Assembly: GCF_019320115.1 (NCBI RefSeq)
Contig: NC_089595.1
Span: 110,624,461-110,688,460 of the forward strand
Reading direction: 5' to 3'
Length of the DNA: 64,000 nucleotides
Origin: Miscanthus floridulus
Lineage: Eukaryota > Streptophyta > Magnoliopsida > Poales > Poaceae
Within the stretch, counting starts at the first letter, position 1. Each line of letters opens with the position of its first letter. The position numbers and the translations under genes are program-made. A model generated the notes under the pieces. It saw only the letters and a list, made by a program, of their open reading frames with translations, was not told where the DNA came from and did no database searches. Shown here piece by piece: positions 23,833-35,837 of the stretch.

Positions 23833-25617
23833 ATGGTAGTATTTCCCATCCTTCACAATCCTCTAGATGGATCTTCTGCAAGCAAGCAGACCATGCTGGG
23901 GAGCAAGCCCCGAAGGCACCCTTTGTTAGAATAAGATTCCTTATGCTAACAAGATCACTCGTACCATCAACAATAAGTGGTTGTCCAACATCTAATACTT
24001 CAAGATGGTAAAAATTGCTCAGAGATATACGCAAAGCTTCATTGCTCCCTTTGTTCTCAAGTTTTAGGTAACGAAGATGGGTACAATTTACCAAACTGCA
24101 CATGAAGGTATGGAAGGACCGGAAGAATAATGAGTCATAATGCCCAATTAAGATCAATGTCCTCAATCTTCTCACTGAAGAAATCATACTCATCAACTTT
24201 TCTTCAAACTTCCCATTACGAAGTATGAACCCACGTTCATCTTTATGATACATTGAATCTATTAGGATTGAAAAATGGCGTACGGTTGGTAGAACTTCTT
24301 TGCACTCTAAACCATCCATAGTTGCAAACTCGGCCCTTGAAACCAGTCTTGCAAATTCATGCATCACACCACACATAACATAGCATTTTTTATGGCCAAG
24401 TATAATGAAGTCTGTTATAATAACCAGCTCTAAGGAAACCTGAGTTAACCAGAGCATTGAGGTAATCTTGTCCTGCCTCAACAGATTTCACAAATCCCGA
24501 CGATATCCACATGTGAACCAAATTGTCAACATGGAACAAATAGCCATTCGGAAATATAGAGCAAAACAAGAGACATTTTTGTAAATTGTATGGCAACTGA
24601 TAATAACTAATCTTCAAAGCAATCACGATGCCTCCATGGAATTGCAGAAATTCCCAAACACCATTCTTCATGATGCTTTTCCAATGGTGAAGACCAGGCT
24701 GCTCTCTTAACATGTCCGCTGCATTTTCCGCTGCTAATGGGTTGCCATTTAACTTTGTAGCTATTTGACGGCCGATATCTAGATGTTCTTTGCATTGGTT
24801 ATCACCAAATGCACATGCTTTAAACAATAGCCAAAAACCATCATTTTCTAGAGCTCTTAACTTAACTGGTTCTATTGTACCTTGCCTTTTTGCAACGGCC
24901 AAATTTCTAACTGTCACAATAATCACATTACCCTTTCTACAACTTGATCCCAAAGCCTGTATTAGATCTTTCCATTGGGGTTTATCCATGCAGTCGTAGA
25001 CATCATCTAGAACAAGTAGAAACTTTTTGGACAGACATGCTATATGTTTCTTTAAGGCCTCTAGAAGTTTCGAGTAGTTGCTGACTCCTTCATAGCTTTC
25101 TCTTTTGCGAGATCCTTCATGGTTGGCTAGAGCAACAACGTCTAAGATCTCCCTTGTCACTCTTACTTCATCAAAGATGTTGGACACCCAAACCCATATC
25201 CGCTCAAATTTTCTTTCAACACGTGGTGCATTGTATACAAGTTTAGCTAAAGCTGTCTTCCCAACTCCTGGAATGCCTACAATAGGTAGCACAGTAATGT
25301 TGTCCGACTTAGCAGCTTTGATCGCCCTTATGATTTCGGCTTTCTCCACATCCCTTCCATATACCTTTCCAGGAAGAGAGCTTGATGTTCTTACTCGTGT
25401 ATCTGAGTTGTTAATCTGATACTGATCAGGCCTTGCAATAGAGTCCTTGAGATACTCAATCACATCGTGTCAGATTCTTCTTAACTCAAGAACTATTTCC
25501 TAGATGCTTTTCAAAAAGTGCGTGGTTGCAGCTACATTGTACTCAATTCTCATTCTTTTTCTGCCCTCTGAATCATAGGTCGAAATTGTGGCACCATTTT
25601 GTACACTGTCGCCGACA
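23833..25617 (-). pseudogene. BED-NLR pseudogene, NB-ARC and first LRRs
   Basis: After a TGTAG acceptor (25618-25619) the frame passes two stops, TAG at 25500-25502 and TGA at 25470-25472, then stays open. NB-ARC motifs in order: P-loop GIPGVGKT, RNBS-A region with WVWVSNIFDEVRV, kinase-2 KKFLLVLDDVYD (Y where W is usual), RNBS-B IIVTVRN, a GLPL-type GNPLA, RNBS-D CLLFCSIFPNGYLF. A one-base shift near 24390-24425 follows. The next frame carries an MHD-like VMHEFARLV (MHE, not MHD) and the first LRRs to the Copia B junction. NB-ARC is the nucleotide switch of plant immune receptors. Stops and frameshift make it non-functional. Confidence 0.88.
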
Positions 25618-25860
25618 CTACAAGAAGAAAAGGATCACAGGTTGGTCACCATAAATTTATTACCGTGATTGAAAGTTGCACTAGATGTCATAGTTTCAGT
25701 AAAACGATCATATTGCTTTCCTATAATAACAAAAACTTGTACGCATATATTAAGGTGCTGGCTCACGCTTGTGTTTTTAAAAAGAATGAAAGCATTGCAA
25801 TGTTCATAATTTTTGTCCATCATAGTATACAATGCAGATCTTGAAGGGTAAGTAGTACCT

Positions 25861-26163
25861 TGGACGGTTCGGCGTCTCTTCAATTGCTGAACGTTTTTTG
25901 TTGCAACTTTTGAGATGCTTGTGCAAAGCTGATGTCCCGTGACCCCATGTAAGCTCTCTGCCGCAGCAATTGCACTTCGCTTTTGCAGGCTCTCCATTAA
26001 CAGATGGTATAATCTGAAAATAGTCCCGCACCTCGGATCTGTTTTTGCGGCCGCTATTGCTCAGTGTACCAGTACTGTTGGCCGATGGATCTGCTTGCTC
26101 TGCTCTATTTCTGTCTCCATCTCCAACCATGCCTTCCGGCTCAGTAGCAGGAGCAAGCATAGC
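25861..26163 (-). pseudogene. BED-NLR pseudogene, BED zinc-finger exon
   Basis: The exon between a TGTCAG acceptor and a GTACTA donor encodes a BED-type zinc finger: RSEVRDYFQII, then CNCCGREL, HLKSC, with the C-x2-C and H-x4-C spacing expected. BED fingers fused to NLRs are known from rice Xa1 and wheat Yr5/Yr7; they may act as integrated decoys or in signalling. The exon itself has no stop. Its first ~100 bases resemble the short exon upstream (26277-26357). Confidence 0.82.
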
Positions 26164-26276
26164 TGACAGAGAACGGAGAAAGTAAGGACATGTCAAGCGT
26201 CGAGTTTATCATCACAATTTACTAAAGAAAGAAACTGTAGAAAATCACAAATCATTCGCAAGGATCAATGTATACC

Positions 26277-26357
26277 AACAGTATTGACCGATGCATCTAC
26301 TTGCTCTGCTCCGCCTCCAACCATGCCTTCTAGCTCAACAGAAGGAGCAATCATATC
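26277..26357 (-). pseudogene. BED-NLR pseudogene, small duplicated exon
   Basis: A short exon (about 27 codons, including LEGMVGGGAEQVDASVNTV) is bounded by an AG near 26358 and a GTATAC donor. It closely resembles the beginning of the BED exon (PEGMVGDGDRNRAEQADPS). The adjoining introns are also alike, so exon plus intron were probably duplicated in tandem. Confidence 0.6.
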
Positions 26358-26457
26358 TGAAAGAGAAAGGAGAAAGGACTTGTCATGAGGATTATCACAA
26401 TTTAAAAGGAAAAAACTGTAAAGAAAGTCACAAACCACAAGGATGGATGCATACGTA

Positions 26458-26762
26458 CGTTCTTCGACCTTATGCTGGAGCCTGCAATAGTCGAGTTCAT
26501 CAACCACGTCGTCGGCCTCGTACATGAGCGCCTTCACACGAGCGAGGGAGCGGGCAAGCGGCTTGTTCCCGACCGCCCTCCCCTTGACACCGTTAACCAC
26601 CGTCTCCATCCTCTCCACCTCAGACTTGAGTTCCCCGATGCCACCAGCGAGGCCTACTCCATGAAGCCATGAGTCGAGCTCGCCGGGCGCAAGAGTTTCG
26701 AGGATGGTTTGCACCCGCCATAGAATCGCGGACTCCATAGCGGTCGCCTCTGCCGTCTCCAT
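26458..26762 (-). pseudogene. BED-NLR pseudogene, N-terminal coiled-coil exon
   Basis: The ATG at 26760-26762 starts METAEATAMESAILWR, followed by a predicted helical N-terminal domain. It contains ADDVVDELDYCRLQ, an EDVID-type motif in the form typical of Xa1-like NLRs. A GTACGT donor follows the codons for KVEE. An in-frame upstream Met exists at 26930, but the METAEA start fits the family better. This exon has no stop, so the 5' part of the gene may still be transcribed into a short CC product. Confidence 0.8.
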
Positions 26763-27459
26763 GAGATCGATCTGAGAGATGGTGAACGAAGGAGGAAGCA
26801 AAAGTGAGGGCAGCGTAGCGAAAGAAGAAACGATCAAACGAATCAGAAGAGCATACGGCCGGGTGGTGGAAAGCTGGTAAAGGCGTGTAAAGCTGAGAGA
26901 GCGGGCAGAAGTGGAGAATAAAGAGAGCATGCACTTTTGACCTGTAATGTGGAGCTACTTTCTTTATTTATCGGTAATGCAGACATAAAATATATCCAGC
27001 CTTCAACACAAACAGGAATCACGAATACAAGAAAATATTAGGTCGAGTCTGCGCTGTGTCTGTTTACTCAGAATAAAGAGAGCCGCTGTGTCTGTTTACT
27101 CACTCACATGTTACTGTATAATACTACCAGTGCAGCCGGCTGAAAATGGCAGACGAACAAGCTGCTAGGAGTACTTATTACAAGCTAAGCACAAATCACT
27201 AGAATGCTTGTGGCAAATATCTTAGTGATTCAAAATTACGTGCATGTTTAATTGCTCAAAATGTGGAGCCATGCATTTCTTAGTTTCTTCATTGCCACAT
27301 GGGCTGTGGCTACGTCCCTTTTCTTCTTTTCAGTTTGTCAGGAAGAAATTGAGCAATTTTTTTGGCATTTTAGTTGCAGAATATTTGAAGTGGTATGAGT
27401 GCATTTTGAGCATTATAAATGAGTATCAGGCGGAGTTCAATGGCCTTCCCGTTCATATA

Positions 27460-27607
27460 CTCACTCCATTCCAAATTATAAGACGTTTTGATTTTTCTAG
27501 ATACACAGTTTTTGCTATGCATTTGGATATACACTATGTCTAGATAAATAGTAAAAACAAATGTATCTCGAAAAGCCAAAACGTCTTATAATTTGGAACG
27601 GAGGGAG
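27460..27607. mobile_element. Stowaway-type MITE
   Basis: A 148 bp element with inverted ends CTCACTCCATTCCAAATTAT and its near-complement at the right, flanked by TA on both sides (27458-27459 and 27608-27609). This is the standard grass Stowaway (Tc1/mariner-derived) form. Confidence 0.9.
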
Positions 27608-29035
27608 TAAATTTGAAGTAGACAAATGGGAATAGACTCCAGCTGCAATTTTCTAGAAAACATGTGTACACTTACAGAACTGTGTAGAGAAAATACATAG
27701 CTTCATAAGACATAACTGCACAATACTGAAATGCCAGGAGTGTACATCAACTGGCTAGATGCTCTGCAATGTGACTTCTTTCATGTAAGTACATGTCACT
27801 GCTTTTCGGCTGCCTCATGACTTCTTTTGCTCTTCTTCTCTTTTTCCAATGGAATAAGCTAAGGCATGTGGTACTTGTAAGTATCTGAAGCTGCTCATAA
27901 TGTAACACCTCTGTGTACTTTTCACTAGGCTATTCAGATGGCAGCTGCTAGCTACTCATTATGTTCCAAGGCATAGCTTGCATTAAGGAAGTTAATCGTG
28001 ATGGAGCTCTGTTAGCCTGTTACTGAAAACCACATGGAAAATAAAAGACAGAGCATTATATAACAGCCCAAGATTAAGCTAGAAAATAGCAATAGACGAT
28101 AACAACTATAATAGCAAGAAAGGGTACTAGCTAAGGGAAATAGCTATTTTACTGAGCATGTAAAAGGAAAACTAAATGCTTCTGAAACAGTTTCATCTTG
28201 ATGTAACTATTCTCTTAGAAGATATGCACTTGAACAGTCCATCATTTTGTGGCAATAACTCTAAGCTATATGCATATTTATTTGTTTATAATGTGGACCC
28301 ATACATTTGTTAATGTCACGTCATCCCGTTTCTTTATCTGAGCTCCTTGTCATTTTGTTGCATAGAAGGCTATCTTTAGATTAAATTGCAGTAACCTTTT
28401 GTAATTAGCACCTTGAACTGAAATTGTGGCAAGGAGGTTTCTTTATTGCTAGCAAAACTAATTGTTTTATCATTCAAAATTTTATATCTAATTAGAACAT
28501 TTTCCAATTGATGAGCTACATTGATATGACCAAGGCCAGGCAGATTATTTATCCATGAGCATAAAGCCATAAACTTTGCATGGCTGTTGCCGCCTTGCCG
28601 GCGTGGTGGAGCAGTTCAGGGCTTCAGGCAAACATAACTACAAAAGAAAAATAGCGAGAAGCTGAACAAACTGCAAAGCTCCTGCTTCTCATCAAGTGAT
28701 AGTTTCATGATGCTAGGAGTAATATGAGTAATGTGTAACTGCAAACTAATCATGTAAATAATTTCAACCAGTGCATGCTAGTGGTAAAACATGTTGTATT
28801 TCAGTGTATTTCTCATCTAGTGTGCTTATGCACAGATGTTTTCCTTGTCCAATCTGCCATCACTGCAGCATAACTGCATAAGACAGCATGAACAAGAAGA
28901 AATAATGAGGAAACCAAAGAAGTCATGAGAACATCCAGTAGGTGCAAACCACTCCTGTTTCCTCAAAAAAAAAGTGATGAGAAAAGTGGAAATGACAATG
29001 GAATCATACACAGTTACTAATTTCGCCAGTGATTT

Positions 29036-29090
29036 TTTTTTTTTTTGAACAAATTGGCAGGAGCTCTGCCTTTCAATTAAGTAGAGGAAG
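29036..29090 (-). mobile_element. Tiny 5'-truncated retroposon with poly(A) and target duplication
   Basis: A 55 bp insert that starts with a T run (poly(A) on the minus strand), followed by TTGGCAGGAGCTCTGCC. It is flanked by 17 bp direct repeats beginning AATTTCGCCA (29019-29035 and 29091-29107), which differ at one base. This is the pattern of target-primed reverse transcription by a LINE, acting on a LINE or SINE tail. Confidence 0.75.
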
Positions 29091-29979
29091 AATTTCGCCA
29101 CTGATTTGCATCATAAAGAAAATGCATAGGGCACCATGTAAAGATAGTATCTGCCAAGATTTTATATCTATGTTGACTTTAGAAGAACAAATAGTAATAT
29201 TTACCTAAGTTTATGCAAGATAAGCAATCTCAAACACCTACCATAATACTATTTTCTGAGCAAGAAAAGATGACCTTTTTGTAAAAGATATGTACCTGAA
29301 TATCTGTAGCTTGCAAATACAAGTAGCTTGTTTTGGAAGATAGAATGAGAACAAGAAAGATGGTTATCAGTACTTCAGAGCAACTTAAATAATGCCAATG
29401 TGTACAACCTAGGACAATACTTGAAGGAACAACAGTAGTACATCTAGAGAAAACAGAGAATCAACATGCTGAATGCAGTAGGTTTTCTGGATGTACCCCA
29501 TCTTATATAGGGGCGAGAATGAAAATAGAACACAATGCCTTCACCAAGATCAGGAGCAAAGGCAGATTGGAAAAGCAGCAATAACAAAATTAATTAGAGA
29601 GATGGTGGTTTACGGCCCATAGATCCTCATTGGCATGCAGTAGCTACATAGTAAATTTAGACTGTTGTGTAATGTTGAGTGCAAAATAAGCAAATCACCA
29701 AACACCTAGTATTAGAGAGTCAAAAGAAGATGCCAAAATATATCAACAGAAAATATCTATGTCTATAAAGATGCAGACGAATAGCAGATGCAAGTACAGA
29801 TACAACCTAATTCTGTAAGAATATGAAGTAACTGCAAAAAGGAAAATTAGTCTAATCCAGGAAACAAGCAGTGCATTTATTGAACTGGTATAACATGCCC
29901 GAGCATCCCAAACAGCAACAACAGGAAATTATTGCAATATAGAATACACATGTGACTATACACATCAATCAAGAAACAA

Positions 29980-29997
29980 AAGAAGAAGAAGAAGAAG

Positions 29998-30027
<30 letters not shown>
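29980..30027 (+). repeat. (AAG)n microsatellite
   Basis: Sixteen uninterrupted AAG units. It explains the poly-Phe/Leu ORFs on the minus strand here. Confidence 0.97.
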
Positions 30028-30028
<1 letters not shown>

Positions 30029-30299
30029 TTGCAGCGGTAGCACAAAGGGGAAGAGGAGACATATATTGTGTTGAATGCCAAAATAAGATCCACTGTGTAA
30101 AGCAATGAGGGTGCGCTATCAACACAAAGAGTAACCTTAGTTGGTGAACATGACAGGTTTCCAATTAAACAAAGGCATTTAGGACCACATTTAGTATTTT
30201 GAAAAAACAATGGCATTCAGTTCCAAATATATTTTGTACAAGACGGTGGTTTTTCTAGTCAATTCTTTTGGGGTGTGAAAATATAGTAATAACAACTCA

Positions 30300-32844
30300 G
30301 CGTTCTCGTCCCCTGCATTGCTGGTCAAGAAGGCGGACGGTACGTGGTGGTTTTGCATCGACTACAGAGCCCTCAACGCCATCACCGTCAAAGATGCTTA
30401 CCCAATTCCAATGGTGGATGAACTCCTGGATGAGTTGCATGGTGCTCGCTACTTCACCAAGCTCGACCTGCGTTCCGGCTACCATCAAGTCCGCATGAAC
30501 CCCACTGATGTGGAGAAGACGGTGTTCCGGACTCATGATGGCCTCTATGAGTTCCTTGTGATGTCATTTGGGCTGTGCAATGCCCCGGCCACATTTCAGG
30601 CGCTGATGAACGATGTGCTGCGCCCCTTCTTGCGCCGCTTTGTCCTCGTCTTCTTCGACGATATTCTGATCTACAGCAGCTCACTGGCGAAGCACCTGCG
30701 CCACGTCCGCGCTGTCCTCTCCGTGCTTCACCAACATCGCCCCTTCGTCAAGCGCTCCAAGTGCGCTTTCGACGTCGACTCCATCTCCTACCTGGGGCAT
30801 ATCATCTCCGCTGTTGGGGTGGCCATGGACCCTGACAAGGTCCAGACGGTAGCAGACTGGCCTACCCCACGATCAGCATGCGCGGTCCGCGGTTTCCTGG
30901 GCTTGGCAGGCTAGGGTTCACCTGGACAGAGGCAGCTAGCCGGGCGTTCTCCTCCCTCAAGAAGGCAGTCACCACAGCGCCCGTGCTGGCCCTCCCCGAC
31001 TTCGAGCAACCCTTCGTCATGGAGTGCGATGCCTCCACCTATGGGTTTGGCGCCGTCCTTCTCCAAGGCCAGCACCCGGTGGCTTTCTTCAGCCGCCCGG
31101 TGGCACCACGCCATCGGTCATTGGCGGCATATGAACGGGAACTCATCGGCCTTGTCCTCGCCATCCGACATTGGCAGCCATACTTATGGGGGGCAACGTT
31201 TTCTAGTAAGGACTGACCACTACAGTCTTAAATTCCTATTGGATCAGCGCTTGCCTACGATTCCCCAACACCAATGGGTGCACAAGCTGTTGGGCTTCGA
31301 TTTCTCGGTTGAGTACAAGGCGGGCAGCACCAACACGGTGGCAGATGCGCTGTCCCGCCACGACACCGAGGAAACAGCGGTCCTCGTCATCTCTAGACCT
31401 CAGTTTAACTTCATCGACCGCCTCCGCCAAGCCACTGACCAGGAACCCACGCTGGTTGCAATCAAGGATGAAATCGTCTCCAATCAGCGCGTGGCTCCTT
31501 GGCCCCTCACTGATGGACTGGTGGCGTTCCAGGGGTGCCTCTACATCCCGCCCGGTGCCCCTCTCCTCCAGGAACTCCTCGCTGCAGTGCACGACGACGG
31601 CCATGAAGGCGTCCAACGCACCCTTCACCTGCTGCGTCGCGATTTCCACAACCCCAACCTTCGCAAGGTGGTTCAGGACTACATCAAGGCTTGCGCGACC
31701 TGCCAGCGCTACAAGTCTGAACACCTGCATCCAGCGGGCCTACTTCTTCCGCTGCCCGTCCCGACCACGGTCTGGGGCGACATCGGAATGGACTTCATCG
31801 AAGCGCTGCCCCGCGTTGGCGGCAAATCAGTCATCCTCACGGTCGTTGATCGTTTCAGTAAGTACTGTCACTTCATTCCGCTGGCTCACCCCTACTCAGC
31901 GGAATCAGTGGCACAGGTCTTCTTCACCGACATCGTCCGCCTCCATGGGGTCCCTCAGTCCATTGTCTCGGACAGAGATCCGGTGTTCACTTCCATCTTC
32001 TGGAAGGAGTTGATGCGGCTCACTGGAACTAAACTGTACATGACGACAGCTTTTCATCCCCAGTCTGACGGCTAGACGGAGGCTGCCAATAAAGTCATCG
32101 TCATGTACCTTCGCTGCCTCACTGGGGATCGCCCTCGCCAATGGCTGCACTGGCTGTCCAGGGCTGAATACATCTACAACACAACGTTCGAGTCTGCGCT
32201 CAAGGACACGTCGTTCTGGGTGGTCTATGGCCGCGAGCCCCCCTCCATCCGCTCCTATGAGCCAGGCGAGACGGGGGGTGGCTGTAGTGGCCAAAAGCAT
32301 GGCTGAACATGATGAGCTCCTCGTGGACGCACGCGCCCGCCTGGAGCAAGCTCAGGCGGTCTACAAGCGCTTCTACGACAAGCACCACCGCGACGTCCAC
32401 TACACTGTGGGGGACTGGGTCTGGCTGCGCCTCCGCCACCGCGCCCTAGCGTCCCTGGCTCCCTGCACGTGGTCACCAAGGGGAAGCTTCGGCCCGCTTC
32501 TACGGGCCATACCGCGCCACATCCATCATCAACAACGTCGCCTACCGCCTCGAGCTTCCACCTCGTGCCCGGCTGCACGATGTGTTCCACGTCGGGCTGC
32601 TGAAGAAGTTTGTGGGGACGCCACCAGCAACACCGCCAGCACTGCCCCCCACCCACCACGGCGCGACGCAGCCGATTCCAGAGCGTGCCACACGCACTCG
32701 TTCGGCTAGGGGCGTGCGGCCGGTGCTGGTACATTGGCAAGGCGAGCCCGCAGCATCGGCCACCTGGGAAGACCTCGAAAGCTTCATCAACCGCTATCCA
32801 AGCTTCCAGCTTGAGGACGAGCTGTTCATCGAGGGAGGGAGAGA
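30300..32844 (+). pseudogene. Ty3/gypsy pol fragment with chromodomain-like end
   Basis: A 5'-truncated pol starting inside reverse transcriptase (LVKKADGTWWFCIDYRALN), with LDLRSGYHQV and the active site FFDDIL. After GFLGLAG (30911) a deletion removes the end of the RT and the frame jumps to RNase H (VMECDAS). The integrase follows with its HHCC zinc site near 31590-31710, GMDFIEALP and SDRDPVF. A TAG at 32073-32075 and a frameshift near 32260 break it. The C-terminal part (about 32582-32840) ends in VLVHWQGEPAASATWEDLESF, a chromodomain-like segment of grass chromoviruses of the Reina type. Dead element. Confidence 0.9.
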
Positions 32845-33232
32845 TGTGATGTGGGGCGCCATTATGAAAGGCGTCCCAGGGCTCGAGATGTGGCCAGAAG
32901 GGCCAGAGCGGCATCTGAGGAGGTACCAGTTGTAGTCAGCAGCAATTAAGGTTTATGGGGAAGGGATTGGAGTAATGAGAGAATGTTTAATGGGGAGAGA
33001 AACGAAGAGACCAGAGCTGGGCGCCCAGGAGCTGAGGCTGCTCTATATATTCTGTAATCAGCTTATGATGAATCAATCAAGAAACAAGTTATCTCCTAAT
33101 CTACCTTTGTTGCTCTTAATCTCACCCCCTTCACCATAGGTCGTCTAGGGAAGAATTCCAGCGCCAGTACCCAATCTACCTATGAACTTCGGAGTCGGGA
33201 CTCGCTATCTTGGGCACCAACGCCCCTTGACA
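32845..33232 (+). repeat. Probable 3' LTR of the Ty3/gypsy remnant
   Basis: It follows a purine tract (GAGGGAGGGAGAGA), begins TGTGATG and can be closed at CCTTGACA, giving 388 bp, a normal size for Reina-type LTRs. There is no partner LTR to confirm the edges. Confidence 0.6.
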
Positions 33233-34311
33233 AAAGAGAATAGGTAAAAGCAGACCAGGCAAGGAGAAAATGTTAGAAAAAGGAATCATACCTCCGTCAC
33301 TCCATGGGGTCATTTGCTTGGTCCATCAAAAATATGAACTTTTGCCTTGCAGAATAATTATATCCCTAAGATTCATTATGATTAGGGCAAAGCACTGTTG
33401 AAAAGGGTGTCCCCTGTTTTATTATCATCTTGGAAACAAAATAGAAGTAAAAGAACATTTATGGTTCTGTTTAAAGAAATGTAGGCATGTGTGGTACATG
33501 ATCAACTATTACGTTAACCTTGATAATAGCGGTAATGACAGGTAAATAGTTTTCTTTTCAGCAAACAAAGCTAGGACAGTGCCGGAGCTAGACTAGGTTC
33601 AGATTGACAACCCTTGTAGCCTATGGAATTCGGGTCCATAAAACAGATGAGCATCCTAATACTGATGATTAGCTAAGTGAGAGCAGATCAGTTGTATACG
33701 AGCTGATAGCAGAAACATTATAGCTGATTGGCAATGTGAGAGCAGATCAGTTGCGCAAGCTCATGCTCGCTACCAGGAAGAGGCGACTGTGCCAATTACA
33801 GACCCAAACATGACCTAGAGCCAAATCAGTATATATCCTAACATGAAATTTCTTTAACCAATCACTATTCAAATGATAGAACTGCGAGTAGTTGGACAGA
33901 AAACACCGTCAAAAGTCCTGAATCAATCCCTGATATCTCAATGTACTTTCACAAATAGGAGGGGATTTTGCAGCACGCCCTTCCCCGGCGCTTAATCCAC
34001 CTCCGCAACTGCACCAGCTGCACAGAACCAGCACCCACCACATGACATCGTTCGCACCAGAATCGAGCAGGCGACGCGAAACCTGACTCACCGATCGAAG
34101 TCCGGAGCACCGATCTGGTTGGGCTGACGCGTGCGAAAACCGAGAGCCATCTTCCGGGCCCAAGGCTAGTGGCGGTGGTGGTGACGCGATAGCAGGAGAG
34201 GCGGCGGGCGAGGTGCGGGCGGCGGGGGAGTGGGACAGCAGCCCACCGGAGCTGGGTCAACGCGATGGGCGGTACGTACGTCTGTACGAGACTGCACGGG
34301 CACAAGCTCGG
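33233..34311. other. Spacer without recognised gene
   Basis: Mostly AT-rich with no family-like ORF. The last 300 bases are GC-rich; the ORFs there translate to arginine- and serine-rich low-complexity strings and are not called. Confidence 0.4.
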
Positions 34312-34719
34312 CCAACCGGAGCTGGAACCGGAACCGGAGCCGGAGCACGTCCAGTTGTCTTCATCACAAAGCCTTGTTGCTCTGTTCACACTAATGTTAA
34401 TTCAGATGCAAACAGCAAGTTAAAGACGATCCAAGATACACCAAATGGCATTTCTAGCTGACGTATAACAGAGTGCAGCATTTGTGCGTACACCTTAGAG
34501 CCACCAGAATCTCATTATCCTGTACAAATACAAATCATTACAGCACACAACACAAATTACTCTTTCTTCGGACAGAAAATTGACGGAGCTCAACCGTTTC
34601 TCTTACGTACAGATGACACTGCAAATGGGCAGAACACCTTCAAATATCACCATTCAAAACGAACACAGCTAATTTTTTTGTACAATCATACGTAGAAGAG
34701 TACAAGTACATGTCTGAAG

Positions 34720-35088
34720 CTATTTTTTGAGCATCAAGAAGCTAACGAGAAGCCCAATGACAGGGATGAGAGTGAGGGTGCACGCGCAGAGGAGCGCCAT
34801 GCCAGTGGCATACCGGCCTTCGAGATCGCGTGCGACCCAGAAAGAAGCAGATGCCGTCGCAGAGCCGACGATGGCCCCTGCCGTAAGGATGCAGTAGTAC
34901 ACGACGACGAGCGCCTTGCCGTGGTGGAAGGAGAAAATAACTTCGGGAGTGTTGACGACCAGGAACGCGAGCGCCACCACCGCCTCGAAGACGCCGGCGG
35001 AGAACATCGCCGACGGCACCATCGGGCTGCTGCGGAGGGCGGCGGAGGTCGAGCTCACGACCCTCATGACCACGGCTTCCCCGTCCAT
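34720..35088 (-). CDS. Small three-helix membrane protein, copy 1 (unknown function)
   Basis: 122 aa. The start MDGEAVV is chosen because copies 2 and 3 start at the matching position and because a TATA-like box lies 120 bp upstream; a longer frame to 35226 would run through that box. Three hydrophobic segments lie at about residues 23-45, 55-80 and 95-120, and the protein ends LMLKK. There is no signal-peptide cleavage pattern, catalytic motif or family that I recognise. The conserved core GSATASASFWVAR is shared with copy 2. The frame is intact, so it may be expressed. It could be a grass-specific protein; the location (plasma membrane or endomembrane) is a guess from the helices. Confidence 0.75.
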   Translation of the reverse strand: MDGEAVVMRVVSSTSAALRSSPMVPSAMFSAGVFEAVVALAFLVVNTPEVIFSFHHGKALVVVYYCILTAGAIVGSATASASFWVARDLEGRYATGMALLCACTLTLIPVIGLLVSFLMLKK

Positions 35089-35207
35089 CTGTCTTGCTAG
35101 TGTCAAGTTTGTGCGAGAGAGAAATGGCTGGCTTGGTAGAATGACAGAGAGGTTCGATATTGAGCTTCTGTCGACGAACATGGCGTCTGGGGTTTGCCTC
35201 TGCCTGC

Positions 35208-35217
35208 GTATATAAAG
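35208..35217 (-). promoter_or_regulatory. TATA-like box of membrane-protein copy 1
   Basis: CTTTATATAC on the minus strand, about 120 bp before the ATG at 35088, at a similar place to the TATA boxes of copies 2 and 3. Confidence 0.5.
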
Positions 35218-35837
35218 ATGGATCATGGATGCTGGATGGATGGATGCCTGCTACATTGACCGCCAAGTGCACGCGTGTTCCACAATCTTTAAAAAGGATC
35301 CGGAACTAGCACTGGAACTGGAACCGGATGTCCGGATCCGGAACCCATGTCACTATCAACGGTACGCTGTTGTCAGCATGTAAGGTTGACTGTGGTGTTT
35401 GCTCTTTCAGACAGAAAACACAGCCCACTTGTCTGCATAAATAATGCACAGAAAAGGCAGTTCTAATGCGGTAAGCCCAAAAATAACAAATGCTACTAGC
35501 AAATACTGAAGCGAGATTGGTGGATGCGATGGTCACCTAACAAAATAGCCTTTCTCATCCTGGAATGTCTCGTCTGGGGAAAAATAATAAAGATGCAAAA
35601 CAATTAAGCGGGCTGAACAGCCGTTTAAATTGTCTTAACGGTGTTTAAACAGACTACTATTATCATGGCCTTTCCTTTAGACAAAGGTACGCTCGTCATG
35701 CCAAAACTTTATTGGTCAAGAATCAAGATGTCCAAGCAAAGAATTGACAGTCGTTGCTGGGAGATATCAGCTCGCTTTCATCTTCGGCTTCCTCGATCTG
35801 CTGAACCGGCAACTGGATCCTATTCACAAAAAAAAAG

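Larger units (their letters stand above)
26936..30296. other. AT-rich intergenic region upstream of the NLR
   Basis: No supportable gene; the scattered short ORFs lack family features. Two stretches (about 27230-27310 and 28250-28330) look like diverged copies of each other. A Stowaway MITE, a short retroposon and an AAG microsatellite are listed separately. The first few hundred bases may hold the NLR promoter, but I see no clear element. Confidence 0.4.

Noticed and set aside
29877..30216. Minus-strand ORFs with poly-Phe and poly-Leu
   Set aside because: Produced by the AAG microsatellite.
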